This document shows positions 13,763-21,600 of a stretch of DNA of 64,000 nucleotides, piece after piece; position 1 is the stretch's first letter, and the number at the start of each line of letters is the position of its first letter. The notes under the pieces are model-generated. The model saw nothing but the letters and a program-made list of their open reading frames with translations. It was not told the origin of the DNA and did not search any database. Both the position numbers and the translations under genes were made by a program. The stretch comes from Niabella sp. (GTDB lineage: Bacteria; Bacteroidota; Bacteroidia; Chitinophagales; Chitinophagaceae), in assembly GCF_030150205.1 (NCBI RefSeq), contig NZ_JASLGT010000002.1, positions 62,001-126,000 of the forward strand, given 5' to 3'.

Positions 13763-16240
13763 ATGCAATTCTCAAAAACGCTCGAAAAAGCAATACAGAT
13801 TGCCAAAGCAATTGCCAGAGAAAACATGCACAGCAGCTATGCGTCTGCACATTTGCTAAAAGCCTTACTGCATAAAGATGTGGAGCTGGATCCCATACTG
13901 GTGCAGGCCGATATGGATGTATATTACCTGGCAGACTGGGCCGATGTACGCATTGAAGCGCTTCCAAAGTCAACCACGCTCAAAGATGAAATTCCGGCTG
14001 CTGATGATATTGCCACCGTGCTGGATGATGCGGATCATATCCGTTTACAAACAGGGCACGATGAAATAGAGCCGATCCATGTACTGGCCTCTATCGGCAC
14101 ACCGGGTATTGCTTTTTCTTTTGACCAGCTGAAAACCTTTCCGGCGCAGCGGCAGCAGCTGGTTGACCTGGCCGCTGTTTCTGCTGAAGGGGCCCAGCTG
14201 CTCAATGAAGTAAAAAATGCAACACAGGGTACCGTCGCCGACAGCACCGGTGCCGGTAAACAGGCCCTGCAAAAATATGCGATCGATAAAACCCGGATGG
14301 CTGCAGAGGGCAAGCTCGATCCTATTATCGGAAGGGAACAGGAAATCCGCATGATGGCTGAGATCCTGAGCCGGCGGACCAAGCCCAATGTACTGTTGAT
14401 TGGCGAACCGGGAGTTGGTAAAACTGCGCTGGTAGACGGGTTTGCCATCGCTATTCAGCAGGGACAGGTGCCTGCTTTTTTGAAGAATGCCCGTGTGTTT
14501 GAACTAAATAACGGGGCAATGGCCGCAGGTGCTTCCTATAAAGGAGAAACGGAGGAACGGCTGAAATCGGTGCTGAATGAGATCAAACAATTTGAAAAGG
14601 GGATCCTGTTTATTGATGAGATCCATGTGTTGCTCGATAAGAACGGACCTTTTGCCGGTGCGGCCAACCTGTTGAAGCCGGAGCTGGCCAAAGGCGCTAT
14701 TACCATTATTGGTGCCACTACTATTGATGAATACCGGAAGCACTTTGAACGGGACGAAGCCTTTGCGCGGCGGTTTGAAACGCTTACCGTAGAAGAGCCC
14801 GGTCTGGTAGCGGCTTTCCGGATGATGAAAATTGTAATGCCGCTTTATGAAACCCATCATAAGATCGCGGCGCCGGATGAAACCCTGCATGAATCCATTC
14901 GCCTGGCCAAACGGTATATTAAGGACCGGCGCCTGCCGGATGCGGCCATTGATCTTGCAGACCGTTCTATGGCGGCCCTGCGCCTGGTGAAAGATACCGG
15001 CGCAAAACTGCTGGAGAGCCGGAAGGCAGCATATGAAGCGCTGAAAAATAACACAGAAAACCCAACAGCACTAACCGAATATCAATGGCATTACCAGCAG
15101 CTAAAAAGCGGAATGAGCCCGGTGATCTGGAGCGCAGTGCCCACATCGGAAGACCCGATGCAGATGAAAACTGCAGATGCGGTGATCAGCTACCTGGACG
15201 CCGTTTATGAAACGCTGAAACCATTGGTGGAACAGGACCGTACAGCGCTGGATAAAAATGATGTCATTTCCATTGTAGCAGATAAAACCGGTATCCCGCT
15301 GGGTAAAATACAGGCACAGGAAAAAGAACGCCTGCTGAATATTGAAGAGATCCTGCAGCAACGGGTAGTAGGACAGGACCATGCGGTGAAGATCATCAGC
15401 GAATCTATTTTAGAATCCCGCTCCGGTTTGGGCAAACCCGGGCAACCCATCGGGTGCTTTTTCTTTTTAGGGCCTACAGGTACCGGCAAAACGGAACTGG
15501 CAAAATCGCTGGCCGATTTCCTGTTCCAGGATGAAACCAATATCATCCGGTTTGATATGTCGGAATTTAAGGAGGAGCATTCCGCGGCACTTTTATACGG
15601 CGCCCCTCCGGGGTATGTAGGATATGAAGAGGGCGGATTGCTGGTCAACAAGATCCGGCAGCAACCCTATTCGGTGGTATTATTTGATGAGATCGAAAAG
15701 GCACACCAGTCCGTATTTGATATCTTCCTGCAGCTGATGGATGAGGGAAAGATCCACGACAAGCTGGGCAAAGAAGGCGATTTCTCCAATTCGCTGGTGA
15801 TCTTTACCTCTAATATTGGCAGTAAGCATGTGGTAGACTCGTTTAACAATACCCAGGCACCACCGGATCCCGTAAGTCTGCTCAACATCATGAGCAATCA
15901 TTTCCGCCCCGAATTCCTGGGCCGTCTTACGGAGATCGTACCCTTTGCACCGATGCGGGAGCAAATGGTAGAACGGATCCTGGATATCCATCTGAAATCT
16001 CTGTATGCTGCATTGGAAAAGCAACAGGTGGGGATCGAAATTACTCCTGAAGCCAAAAAGAAGCTGGCGGTTATGGGCTTTACGCCTGAATACGGGGCCC
16101 GGCCGCTCCATGGAGTGATCCGCTCACAAATACGCAGACCATTATCGAAAAAGATCATTTCGGGTGAGCTGCAGGCAGGGGGAAAGGCCCGGTTAAAGCT
16201 GGAAGCGGACGCGTTGATTTGGGAAAATATACCGGTATAG
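13763..16240 (+). CDS. tssH: T6SS sheath-disassembly AAA+ ATPase TssH (ClpV)
   Basis: 825 residues, a ClpB-type double-ring unfoldase that recycles contracted TssB/TssC sheaths. An N-terminal Clp repeat domain (about 1-160) is followed by AAA module 1 with Walker A GEPGVGKTA (about residue 214) and Walker B LFIDEIH, and AAA module 2 with Walker A GPTGTGKTE (about residue 573) and Walker B VLFDEIEKAH. The middle region between the modules (about 405-465) is short compared with ClpB, as in ClpV. With tssB and tssC directly downstream, assignment to the T6SS rather than to heat shock is secure. Confidence 0.93.
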   Translation: MQFSKTLEKAIQIAKAIARENMHSSYASAHLLKALLHKDVELDPILVQADMDVYYLADWADVRIEALPKSTTLKDEIPAADDIATVLDDADHIRLQTGHDEIEPIHVLASIGTPGIAFSFDQLKTFPAQRQQLVDLAAVSAEGAQLLNEVKNATQGTVADSTGAGKQALQKYAIDKTRMAAEGKLDPIIGREQEIRMMAEILSRRTKPNVLLIGEPGVGKTALVDGFAIAIQQGQVPAFLKNARVFELNNGAMAAGASYKGETEERLKSVLNEIKQFEKGILFIDEIHVLLDKNGPFAGAANLLKPELAKGAITIIGATTIDEYRKHFERDEAFARRFETLTVEEPGLVAAFRMMKIVMPLYETHHKIAAPDETLHESIRLAKRYIKDRRLPDAAIDLADRSMAALRLVKDTGAKLLESRKAAYEALKNNTENPTALTEYQWHYQQLKSGMSPVIWSAVPTSEDPMQMKTADAVISYLDAVYETLKPLVEQDRTALDKNDVISIVADKTGIPLGKIQAQEKERLLNIEEILQQRVVGQDHAVKIISESILESRSGLGKPGQPIGCFFFLGPTGTGKTELAKSLADFLFQDETNIIRFDMSEFKEEHSAALLYGAPPGYVGYEEGGLLVNKIRQQPYSVVLFDEIEKAHQSVFDIFLQLMDEGKIHDKLGKEGDFSNSLVIFTSNIGSKHVVDSFNNTQAPPDPVSLLNIMSNHFRPEFLGRLTEIVPFAPMREQMVERILDIHLKSLYAALEKQQVGIEITPEAKKKLAVMGFTPEYGARPLHGVIRSQIRRPLSKKIISGELQAGGKARLKLEADALIWENIPV

Positions 16241-16342
16241 ATGGCTATGGTTTTTTTGAACCAATAGCGAAGGTCTTCAGACATCGCTATTTCCGGGTAT
16301 ATTTAATAATTATTTATTATGGGATTGTATTTATTTTTTAGA

Positions 16343-16370
16343 TTTGTTTTGAAATTTATTTTTATTTTTG
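16343..16370 (+). promoter_or_regulatory. Candidate Bacteroidota-type promoter upstream of tssB
   Basis: TTTG at 16343-16346 and TATTTTTG at 16363-16370 match the -33/-7 consensus of Bacteroidota sigma-ABfr promoters (TTTG and TAnnTTTG). The 16-base spacing is slightly short. The 250-base gap between tssH and tssB is AT-rich and has no gene, so a separate promoter for the abundant sheath and tube genes is reasonable. The AT-rich background makes chance matches likely. Confidence 0.4.
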
Positions 16371-16491
16371 AAAGAAGCTGACCTTGAAAAATAGAAATAC
16401 GTCGAACGGGGTCTCATAACCGACTTTAGATATTTTGAAAGGTGCTTGACAGAAAAAGAATCAAATTTTTAGACCTGTAAAATTAATAGCT

Positions 16492-16944
16492 ATGCCTTTA
16501 GAACCTTATGGTATTGGTGGTACGGAAGTAAAAACAGATGCGTTTGAAGCTTTTGCAGATATTCCCCAGAACCGTGTTTTATTAGCCGAAAAGCTGACCG
16601 ATCTTCCGCCCGTTAAACCTGAAATTGTACAGGGGCTTACCAATATAGAGGCGGTCTTTAACCATTTTGCGCCAACGGTTTCGATGGACTTTGAAACCGA
16701 AGAGGGTGCTACCAAAAAGGAAGACCTGCATTTTAAAGGGTTGAGCGATTTTGGTGCTGGTGGTATTACCGGCCAGAGTGCTTATTTAAGCGAGCTGGAT
16801 ATGAAACGCCAGCAATATCAGAAAATTGTAAAGCAGTTAAAAACAAATAAATTGTTGAAACAGGCGCTGGCCGACAGGGAAACCAAGCAAAACCTGCTGG
16901 CCGCACTGCAGGTTTTGATACAGGAACTGGACGGCTCTAAATAA
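16492..16944 (+). CDS. tssB: T6SS contractile sheath small subunit TssB (VipA)
   Basis: 150 residues. TssB pairs with TssC to build the contractile sheath in the cytoplasm. The N-terminal section AFEAFADIPQNRVLLAEKLT, the stretch VSMDFETEEG with its SMDFE core, and the C-terminal helices (about 105-148) are family features; DLHFKGLSDFGAGGI parallels the 'L.f.sl.DF.P..i' region of TssB. It is followed after 30 bases by tssC. The 250-base leader suggests it begins its own transcription unit. Confidence 0.92.
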   Translation: MPLEPYGIGGTEVKTDAFEAFADIPQNRVLLAEKLTDLPPVKPEIVQGLTNIEAVFNHFAPTVSMDFETEEGATKKEDLHFKGLSDFGAGGITGQSAYLSELDMKRQQYQKIVKQLKTNKLLKQALADRETKQNLLAALQVLIQELDGSK

Positions 16945-16974
16945 TAATTTATTGACTTATTTTTTGATTAATAT

Positions 16975-18369
16975 ATGGCAACTGCTCAAAATAATTTAAC
17001 TCCGGAAGAACAAGGTACACAGAAAGAATATAAACAGCCGGAGACCCGGGAACTTGGATCATTGGATTCATACTTACAGCCGCTGGCACGGCTGGGTGGG
17101 TTCGACCTGCTCGAATCTGCCATTGACAATGTGCAGAACCTGAATCCGGAGCGCAAGGCAAGGAAAAAGATCTTCCTCGAAGAATCTTCAAAAAAGGCAG
17201 ATCGTGCAGAACTGAAAAAAACGCTGGAATGGTGGGTGGATGTGCTGGGCAAAACCGATGACCTCAGTGAGATGGTAAATGATTGTGAGCAAAAGGCGCA
17301 TTCTGCGGAGCATACCTTAAAATCGAACCTGCGTAAGGCGCTCGACCGTACCCAGGACCTGGAACGCTCGTACCGCTCCGTGGCCTTGTTTTACAAAAAC
17401 ACCGAAAGCCAGAAAGTAAAAAATATTTCCGTAATGAATGCGGAACTGGATCAGCTGAAAGACCTGGACAATACCCGATTTATCGATTATGTGCAGGCGG
17501 AACTGGTGAATAATTATGACCGGCTCGACCTGCGGAATAACTATGGCCTGCTGGTATTACCCGGTTACCTGGGCTCTAACAAGGTGGTGGAAAAATGGGC
17601 AAAGATCGCTCATGATAACAAAGTGATGCTGGTGACGGATTTTGAAAACCTGGATACGCCGGATGATGTGATGGAGCTGTTTGAAGCAGCCAACCTTACT
17701 GGTGGCGATCCTTATCGCTCCAATGTGATCATGGCTTGCAACTGGCTGGTAGGCCGGGGTAAGGTAGATGCGGTAGGAGAGGAAGATCACCTGTTTGTAC
17801 CTCCATCCAGCTCTCTGGCAGGGAAGATCTATTACACATTAATGTCGCAGGTAACGGCCGGTAAGAAATACGGAAGCATGAACGAGGTAGATGGAGTGAA
17901 ATTTGATCTGAAGAAGAGCGAGATCGCTTCATTGGAAAAACTGGGGCTGGTTCCCATGGCCAAAGAGTATGGAAAGGTAATGGCTTTTTCTGCCAAAACG
18001 CTTTTCAATGGTGACAATATAGGATTGCAAACCTATTCGGTAGTGCGGGTTTTTGACTATGTGGCAAAGGTGATGATGGACTTCCTGAACCGGCGTGCAT
18101 TTGAGAATTTCAATGCAAATACGCGCAAGGAACTCAATTCCCAGATTGTTAAATTCCTGGATGGGATCACCGGTCCCAGCAAGCTCATTGAAAATTTTAC
18201 GATCAGAAGATTTGAACAGGACCCGGTGCAGAAAGACCGGATCCATTTAGACATACACTTAAAACCCTACTTCCCGGCTAAAACGTTCCTGATTAAGCTG
18301 GAAGGCCAGAAAGGTGAAGACCCCGATGGTGTAGAATGGATGTCGAAATACGAACAGGAGGGCAAGTAA
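16975..18369 (+). CDS. tssC: T6SS contractile sheath large subunit TssC (VipB)
   Basis: 464 residues, full length for the subtype-iii TssC. It forms the sheath with TssB, contracts to drive the Hcp tube, and is then unfolded by TssH. The C-terminal region has the expected order: a segment around RRAFENFNANTRKELNSQIVKFLDGI, a beta segment, and an end rich in HLDIHLKPYFPAKTFLIKLEG that forms the handshake strands. The central region is helical and charged. It directly follows tssB, and a long stem-loop separates it from the first hcp gene. Confidence 0.93.
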   Translation: MATAQNNLTPEEQGTQKEYKQPETRELGSLDSYLQPLARLGGFDLLESAIDNVQNLNPERKARKKIFLEESSKKADRAELKKTLEWWVDVLGKTDDLSEMVNDCEQKAHSAEHTLKSNLRKALDRTQDLERSYRSVALFYKNTESQKVKNISVMNAELDQLKDLDNTRFIDYVQAELVNNYDRLDLRNNYGLLVLPGYLGSNKVVEKWAKIAHDNKVMLVTDFENLDTPDDVMELFEAANLTGGDPYRSNVIMACNWLVGRGKVDAVGEEDHLFVPPSSSLAGKIYYTLMSQVTAGKKYGSMNEVDGVKFDLKKSEIASLEKLGLVPMAKEYGKVMAFSAKTLFNGDNIGLQTYSVVRVFDYVAKVMMDFLNRRAFENFNANTRKELNSQIVKFLDGITGPSKLIENFTIRRFEQDPVQKDRIHLDIHLKPYFPAKTFLIKLEGQKGEDPDGVEWMSKYEQEGK

Positions 18370-18410
18370 ACGTAAAGATTTTGAGGAGCTAACATAGGGA
18401 GCAGAGTACC

Positions 18411-18472
18411 GGCATACAACCAGCAATGCGGCGGAAGGGCGCACTGTTGTATGCCTTGAACACGTTTTTTTT
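18411..18472 (+). terminator. Long stem-loop with T-run between tssC and the first hcp gene
   Basis: GGCATACAAC (18411-18420) pairs perfectly with GTTGTATGCC (18446-18455), leaving a 25-base GC-rich loop. Nine bases later a run of eight T follows (18465-18472). This may end the tssBC transcript, or stabilise its 3' end while hcp is made from its own promoter in the AT-rich 18460-18519 segment. Confidence 0.5.
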
Positions 18473-18519
18473 ATTTATAGTTTTTATACTTTTTATTTTT
18501 TAACCTAAAATGTACAGTT

Positions 18520-18909
18520 ATGTCATTTAAAGCACAATTAGAGGTAGCCGGCAAGAAGGTCAATGTCCTCGACATGAACTATGCGCTCAATCAGGAAACG
18601 GATGCAACAGGCCGTCCGTCGTCAATCACCCGTGGTGGAAAAATTACGCTCACCGTTGAGTCAACCGGTGAAACCAACTTTTTCGAATGGATGTGTAACA
18701 ATTTCGAAAGAAAAGATGGTAAGATCGTATTCACCAAAAGGGATTCAGATGCCACCATGAAAGAGCTCAACTTCAAAGAAGGCTACCTTGTGCAGTATCG
18801 GGAAAACTTCAATTCTACCAGTGATAATCCCATCACGGAAACATTTACCATTTCCGCAAAAGAAATTTCAATGGGGAATGCTTCTCATGTAAACCAATGG
18901 GCGGTTTAA
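18520..18909 (+). CDS. tssD: T6SS tube protein TssD/Hcp, copy 1
   Basis: 129 residues. Hcp hexamers stack into the inner tube that is expelled by sheath contraction. The protein shows the short beta-barrel pattern of Bacteroidota Hcp: MSFKAQLEVAGKKVNVLD, NQETDATGRPSSIT (the conserved Q-x-D-x-x-G-R-P-x-S segment), SAKEISMGN near the end. It is preceded by a stem-loop and an AT-rich stretch and followed by a strong 12-bp hairpin, so it may be its own highly expressed unit. Confidence 0.93.
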   Translation: MSFKAQLEVAGKKVNVLDMNYALNQETDATGRPSSITRGGKITLTVESTGETNFFEWMCNNFERKDGKIVFTKRDSDATMKELNFKEGYLVQYRENFNSTSDNPITETFTISAKEISMGNASHVNQWAV

Positions 18910-18961
18910 TACCGGGCCCGAACTTCTTAAGCTGATTCAGCTTTTATCAGTATTCGAATCA

Positions 18962-18990
18962 TAACCCGGTCCGGCTAACGGACCGGGTTA
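18962..18990 (+). terminator. Strong 12-bp hairpin between the two hcp genes
   Basis: TAACCCGGTCCG (18962-18973) and CGGACCGGGTTA (18979-18990) form a perfect 12-bp stem with the 5-base loop GCTAA. Only three T follow (TTTAAACTG), so it is not a textbook terminator. It can act as a partial terminator or as a 3'-end block to exonucleases, letting hcp copy 1 accumulate above copy 2. Confidence 0.7.
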
Positions 18991-19005
18991 TTTAAACTGT
19001 TATCT

Positions 19006-19401
19006 ATGTCATTTCTAGCAAAATTTACAGCCGATGGCGAGGAGCTAACGGTGCTCAATTGCCGTTTCCGGTTCTCGCAGGAAACGGACCGTACCAACCG
19101 GCCTACTTCTATCCCGATGGGAGGGGTGATCGACATTACCATTGAAAGCAACGGCAACACCAATCTGTTCGACTGGATGATCAGCTCCACACAAACAAAA
19201 AGCGGGGAAATTGTATTTTACAGGCGGGATAGTATGAGCAAATTAAAAACATTAAAATTCAGCGACGCACATTGTGTCGACTACCGGGAAGAGTACAATC
19301 ATAATGGCGAATACCCGATGCAGATCTCGATGCAGCTGAGTGCTAAAGAAATCAAGCTGAACGATTCCACGTACAAAAATAACTGGCCGGACGAAGCATA
19401 A
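19006..19401 (+). CDS. T6SS tube protein TssD/Hcp, copy 2
   Basis: 131 residues, a diverged paralogue of the upstream Hcp. The aligned landmarks are MSFLAKFTADGEELTVLN, SQETDRTNRPTSIP, and SAKEIKLND, so the fold is kept, while the central region (residues 55-95) differs strongly. In Bacteroidota, extra Hcp proteins can carry particular effectors or cap the tube; that role is inferred. It ends the T6SS cluster, and no VgrG or PAAR gene follows. It starts 16 bases after the 12-bp hairpin. Confidence 0.9.
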   Translation: MSFLAKFTADGEELTVLNCRFRFSQETDRTNRPTSIPMGGVIDITIESNGNTNLFDWMISSTQTKSGEIVFYRRDSMSKLKTLKFSDAHCVDYREEYNHNGEYPMQISMQLSAKEIKLNDSTYKNNWPDEA

Positions 19402-19475
19402 CCGGCCGGGCCGGCGCTCTTTTAACCACCGGTTGAAGTGATCTTCAAGAGGTGCTTTTTTATATTTCCCAGGCA

Positions 19476-19560
19476 AAAAATCCCGAAGGGATGAAATTAT
19501 TATAACGCAGCCTCAAAGAAGGAATCAAAACCCTGAAGGGGTGATATGAATCATCGGCTA
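19476..19560. repeat. Short hairpin-bearing intergenic repeat, two diverged copies
   Basis: Two related blocks, AATCCCGAAGGGATGAAAT (near 19479) and AAACCCTGAAGGGGTGATAT (near 19527), lie 48 bases apart. Each contains a short CCC-GAA-GGG hairpin followed by an AT-rich tail ending in ATAA or ATCA. They lie between the last hcp gene and the convergent TSUP gene. They resemble dispersed extragenic repeats of Bacteroidota; copy number elsewhere cannot be seen here. Confidence 0.5.
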
Positions 19561-19587
19561 TAGCCGTCTGGGAAAAGTATCCTTCTT

Positions 19588-20454
19588 TCACCTGCTAAAA
19601 AACAATTCTTTGGTGAGGATAAAAAGTCCCATCAGGAAAATAAAATAGCCGAAGATCGGCTTCAACCTGTGGGTACCGATCCGGTTTGATAAATAAAGCC
19701 CCGCAAACATACCCGCTATTGCGGTAGCAGATACAGTAACCAGGATCTGTTTGTCGAACACTACACGATTTACCAGGTCGCCGACAAACCCGCTAAGGGA
19801 GTTAATGGCAATAATGAGCAGCGAAGTAGCAATCGCATGGCGCATGCTTATACCGGCATAAAAAACCAGCACGGGTACAATCAGGAAGCCACCTCCGGCA
19901 CCCAGGAAACCGGTCACGATACCAATCACCAGGCCCAGCAACACCAGGCGGCTGACAGAAATATTGCCGGAAGCTGCTAAAGGCGTGGGTTTCCGGATCA
20001 TCGAAAACGAAGCACCCAACATGAGCAAGGCAAACAGTACCATCATGGCCATATGTTTGGTAATGGTAATGCCGTGGTCAAATATTACCTCAGGAACTGC
20101 AGGTAAAAGATATTTACGGGAAAGCAGCAGGCTGATGATGGAGGGAATCGCAAAATAAAGCGCCTCCCGGATCTTCAGATTTCCAAACCGGTAGTGTTTC
20201 CGAACGGCGATAGCTGAGGTAATACCCACAATAAATAAAGAATGCGTAGTGGCATGTTCCGGTGTGAGGGCGAAAAAATACACCAGTATGGGAATTGCCA
20301 AAATAGAGCCGCCGCTACCGATAAGTCCTAATGACACACCGATCAGCAACGAACATATATAACCGAATACTATCAACGGGTTCTGAAAAATTTTCCCAAT
20401 ATCGGAAGAATATCCGGTTTGGAAAAGCAGCCTACCGGAACAGTAGGAAGGCAC
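19588..20454 (-). CDS. Sulfite exporter TauE/SafE (TSUP) family permease
   Basis: 288 residues from the only in-frame ATG, or 262 from a TTG at 20376 that would place the first helix at the very N-terminus, which is more usual. The two TSUP repeats are visible: GVSLGLIGSGGSILAIP and, about 150 residues later, GIVTGFLGAGGGFLIVPVLV, each with the Gly-rich turn. Eight or so transmembrane helices are expected. Family members move sulfite, sulfonates or other small sulfur or organic anions across the inner membrane. The substrate cannot be predicted. It lies downstream of the tRNA-Ser gene and its terminator on the same strand. Confidence 0.88.
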   Translation of the reverse strand: MPSYCSGRLLFQTGYSSDIGKIFQNPLIVFGYICSLLIGVSLGLIGSGGSILAIPILVYFFALTPEHATTHSLFIVGITSAIAVRKHYRFGNLKIREALYFAIPSIISLLLSRKYLLPAVPEVIFDHGITITKHMAMMVLFALLMLGASFSMIRKPTPLAASGNISVSRLVLLGLVIGIVTGFLGAGGGFLIVPVLVFYAGISMRHAIATSLLIIAINSLSGFVGDLVNRVVFDKQILVTVSATAIAGMFAGLYLSNRIGTHRLKPIFGYFIFLMGLFILTKELFFSR

Positions 20455-20517
20455 AGGTGTCCTGACAAAGCAGAATCAGTGGTCTGTTTACCAGGTATAA
20501 AGTTTGGATGACCTCCA

Positions 20518-20541
20518 TAAAAAAAGCCTCCCGAAGGAGGC
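20518..20541 (-). terminator. Intrinsic terminator after tRNA-Ser
   Basis: Read on the minus strand, GCCTCC-TTCG-GGAGGC (20541-20526) forms a 6-bp stem closed by a TTCG tetraloop and is followed by a run of T (20525-20518). It sits 16 bases beyond the 3' end of the tRNA gene. Stable TTCG loops are typical of efficient terminators. Confidence 0.8.
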
Positions 20542-20556
20542 ATTTACACAAATTTG

Positions 20557-20643
20557 CAGAGAGGAAGGGATTCGAACCCTCGATACGGTTTCCCGTATAC
20601 ACACTTTCCAGGCGTGCTCCTTCAACCACTCGGACACCTCTCT
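20557..20643 (-). tRNA. tRNA-Ser (anticodon GGA)
   Basis: The 87-base gene folds as a class II tRNA. The acceptor stem AGAGAGG pairs with CCTCTCT, the D arm carries GAGTGGTTGAAGG, and the anticodon stem CACGC/GTGTG holds the loop CTGGAAA with anticodon GGA. A long variable arm (TACGG-GAAA-CCGTA) is the serine hallmark. The T arm reads GAGGGTTCGAATCCCTTC. The discriminator base is G, as serine tRNAs require. The CCA end is not encoded. It reads UCC and UCU codons. Confidence 0.97.
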
Positions 20644-20692
20644 GTTTGATCCCGAAATTATCGGAAGGGCTGCAAAAATACGGGATCTGTTG

Positions 20693-21457
20693 CTATAAAG
20701 CGAATAATTTTTTTGCGTTCGCGGTCGTGATCCGCGCGATTTCTTCAGGGGGCGTTTCATATACCTCAGCCAGTTTTTGCGCAATCAGGGGCAGGTAGGC
20801 AGGTTCATTCCGTTTTCCGCGATAAGGTACAGGCGCAAGGTAGGGGGCATCGGTTTCCAACACAAGATGCTCCAACGGTATGTCCTTCAAAACCTGGTCC
20901 AGCCCTGCTTTTTTAAAGGTTAGCACCCCGCCGATTCCCAGGTAAAAACCTGCTTCAATGATCGCTCTGGCCTGGTTCAGGCTGCCGCCGAAGCAATGAA
21001 ACACTCCCCGCAATCCGCTTGGCGTATATTTTTTAATGATTTCCAGGCAGGCATCCGTCGATTCCCTGCTGTGGATCACCAGGGGAAGGTTGTACTCCAG
21101 TGCCCACTCAATTTGTTGTTCCAGTGCCGCTTCCTGCTGCTGTTTAAAGCTCAGGTCCCAGTAAAAATCCAGCCCCGTTTCGCCGATGGCGATAAAAGAC
21201 CGCTCTTTCAGCAATGCTTCAATTTTTTGCAGCTCCTCTTTAAAGTTTTCTTTTACGGAAACCGGGTGAAGTCCGATCATACTCAGACATTTTCCGGGAT
21301 ATGCCGCCTCCACTTCCAGCATTGACGGGTGGGTTTCACTGTCGATAGCAGGCATCAGGATCGTGGTAACGGAAGCATCAAATGCACGCTGGATCATTTC
21401 CGGCCGGCCGGCATCAAATTCTTTACTATAAATATGGGCGTGCGTATCAATCAACAT
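20693..21457 (-). CDS. tatD: TatD-family metal-dependent hydrolase / DNase
   Basis: 254 residues, a TIM-barrel amidohydrolase-like enzyme with 3'-5' DNase activity known in the family. Metal ligands are visible in order: DTHAHIY near the N-terminus, the glutamate in GETGLDFYW (about residue 93), VIHSRES (about 129), FHCFGG (about 153) and ETDAPYLAP (about 203). The length is normal. It is the gene upstream of tRNA-Ser on the minus strand. It may act in DNA repair or turnover. The distinction between TatD, YcfH and YjjV subgroups cannot be made here. Confidence 0.93.
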   Translation of the reverse strand: MLIDTHAHIYSKEFDAGRPEMIQRAFDASVTTILMPAIDSETHPSMLEVEAAYPGKCLSMIGLHPVSVKENFKEELQKIEALLKERSFIAIGETGLDFYWDLSFKQQQEAALEQQIEWALEYNLPLVIHSRESTDACLEIIKKYTPSGLRGVFHCFGGSLNQARAIIEAGFYLGIGGVLTFKKAGLDQVLKDIPLEHLVLETDAPYLAPVPYRGKRNEPAYLPLIAQKLAEVYETPPEEIARITTANAKKLFAL

Positions 21458-21560
21458 GATTCGGTCAGGGTTGTTAAAATGGCAATATTAATCAATATTT
21501 TTTTGACAAAGTGTTGAAAACAATCTACCTTCACCCCTAAGTTTTCATAGGGTACGGATT

Positions 21561-21591
21561 AAAAATCGGGCTTGGGTATTCACCCGGGCCC
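21561..21591 (-). terminator. Terminator after the polysaccharide deacetylase gene
   Basis: GGGCTTGGGT (21568-21577) and ACCCGGGCCC (21582-21591) pair over 10 bp (two G-T pairs) with loop ATTC. On the minus strand a run of five T follows (complement of 21561-21565). The stem begins 10 bases after the stop of the deacetylase gene. A T-run on the other side could make it bidirectional. Confidence 0.7.
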
Positions 21592-21600
21592 TGTTTTTTA

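Noticed and set aside
13763..16240. Heat-shock ClpB
   Set aside because: The middle domain is shorter than in ClpB and the gene lies directly before tssB and tssC, so ClpV/TssH is the better call.
5994..19401. Contractile phage tail or extracellular contraction system (PVC/MAC) instead of T6SS
   Set aside because: Presence of TssK-, TssN- and TssO-like genes and ClpV, and absence of tail-fibre, LysM and tape-measure genes, favour T6SS.
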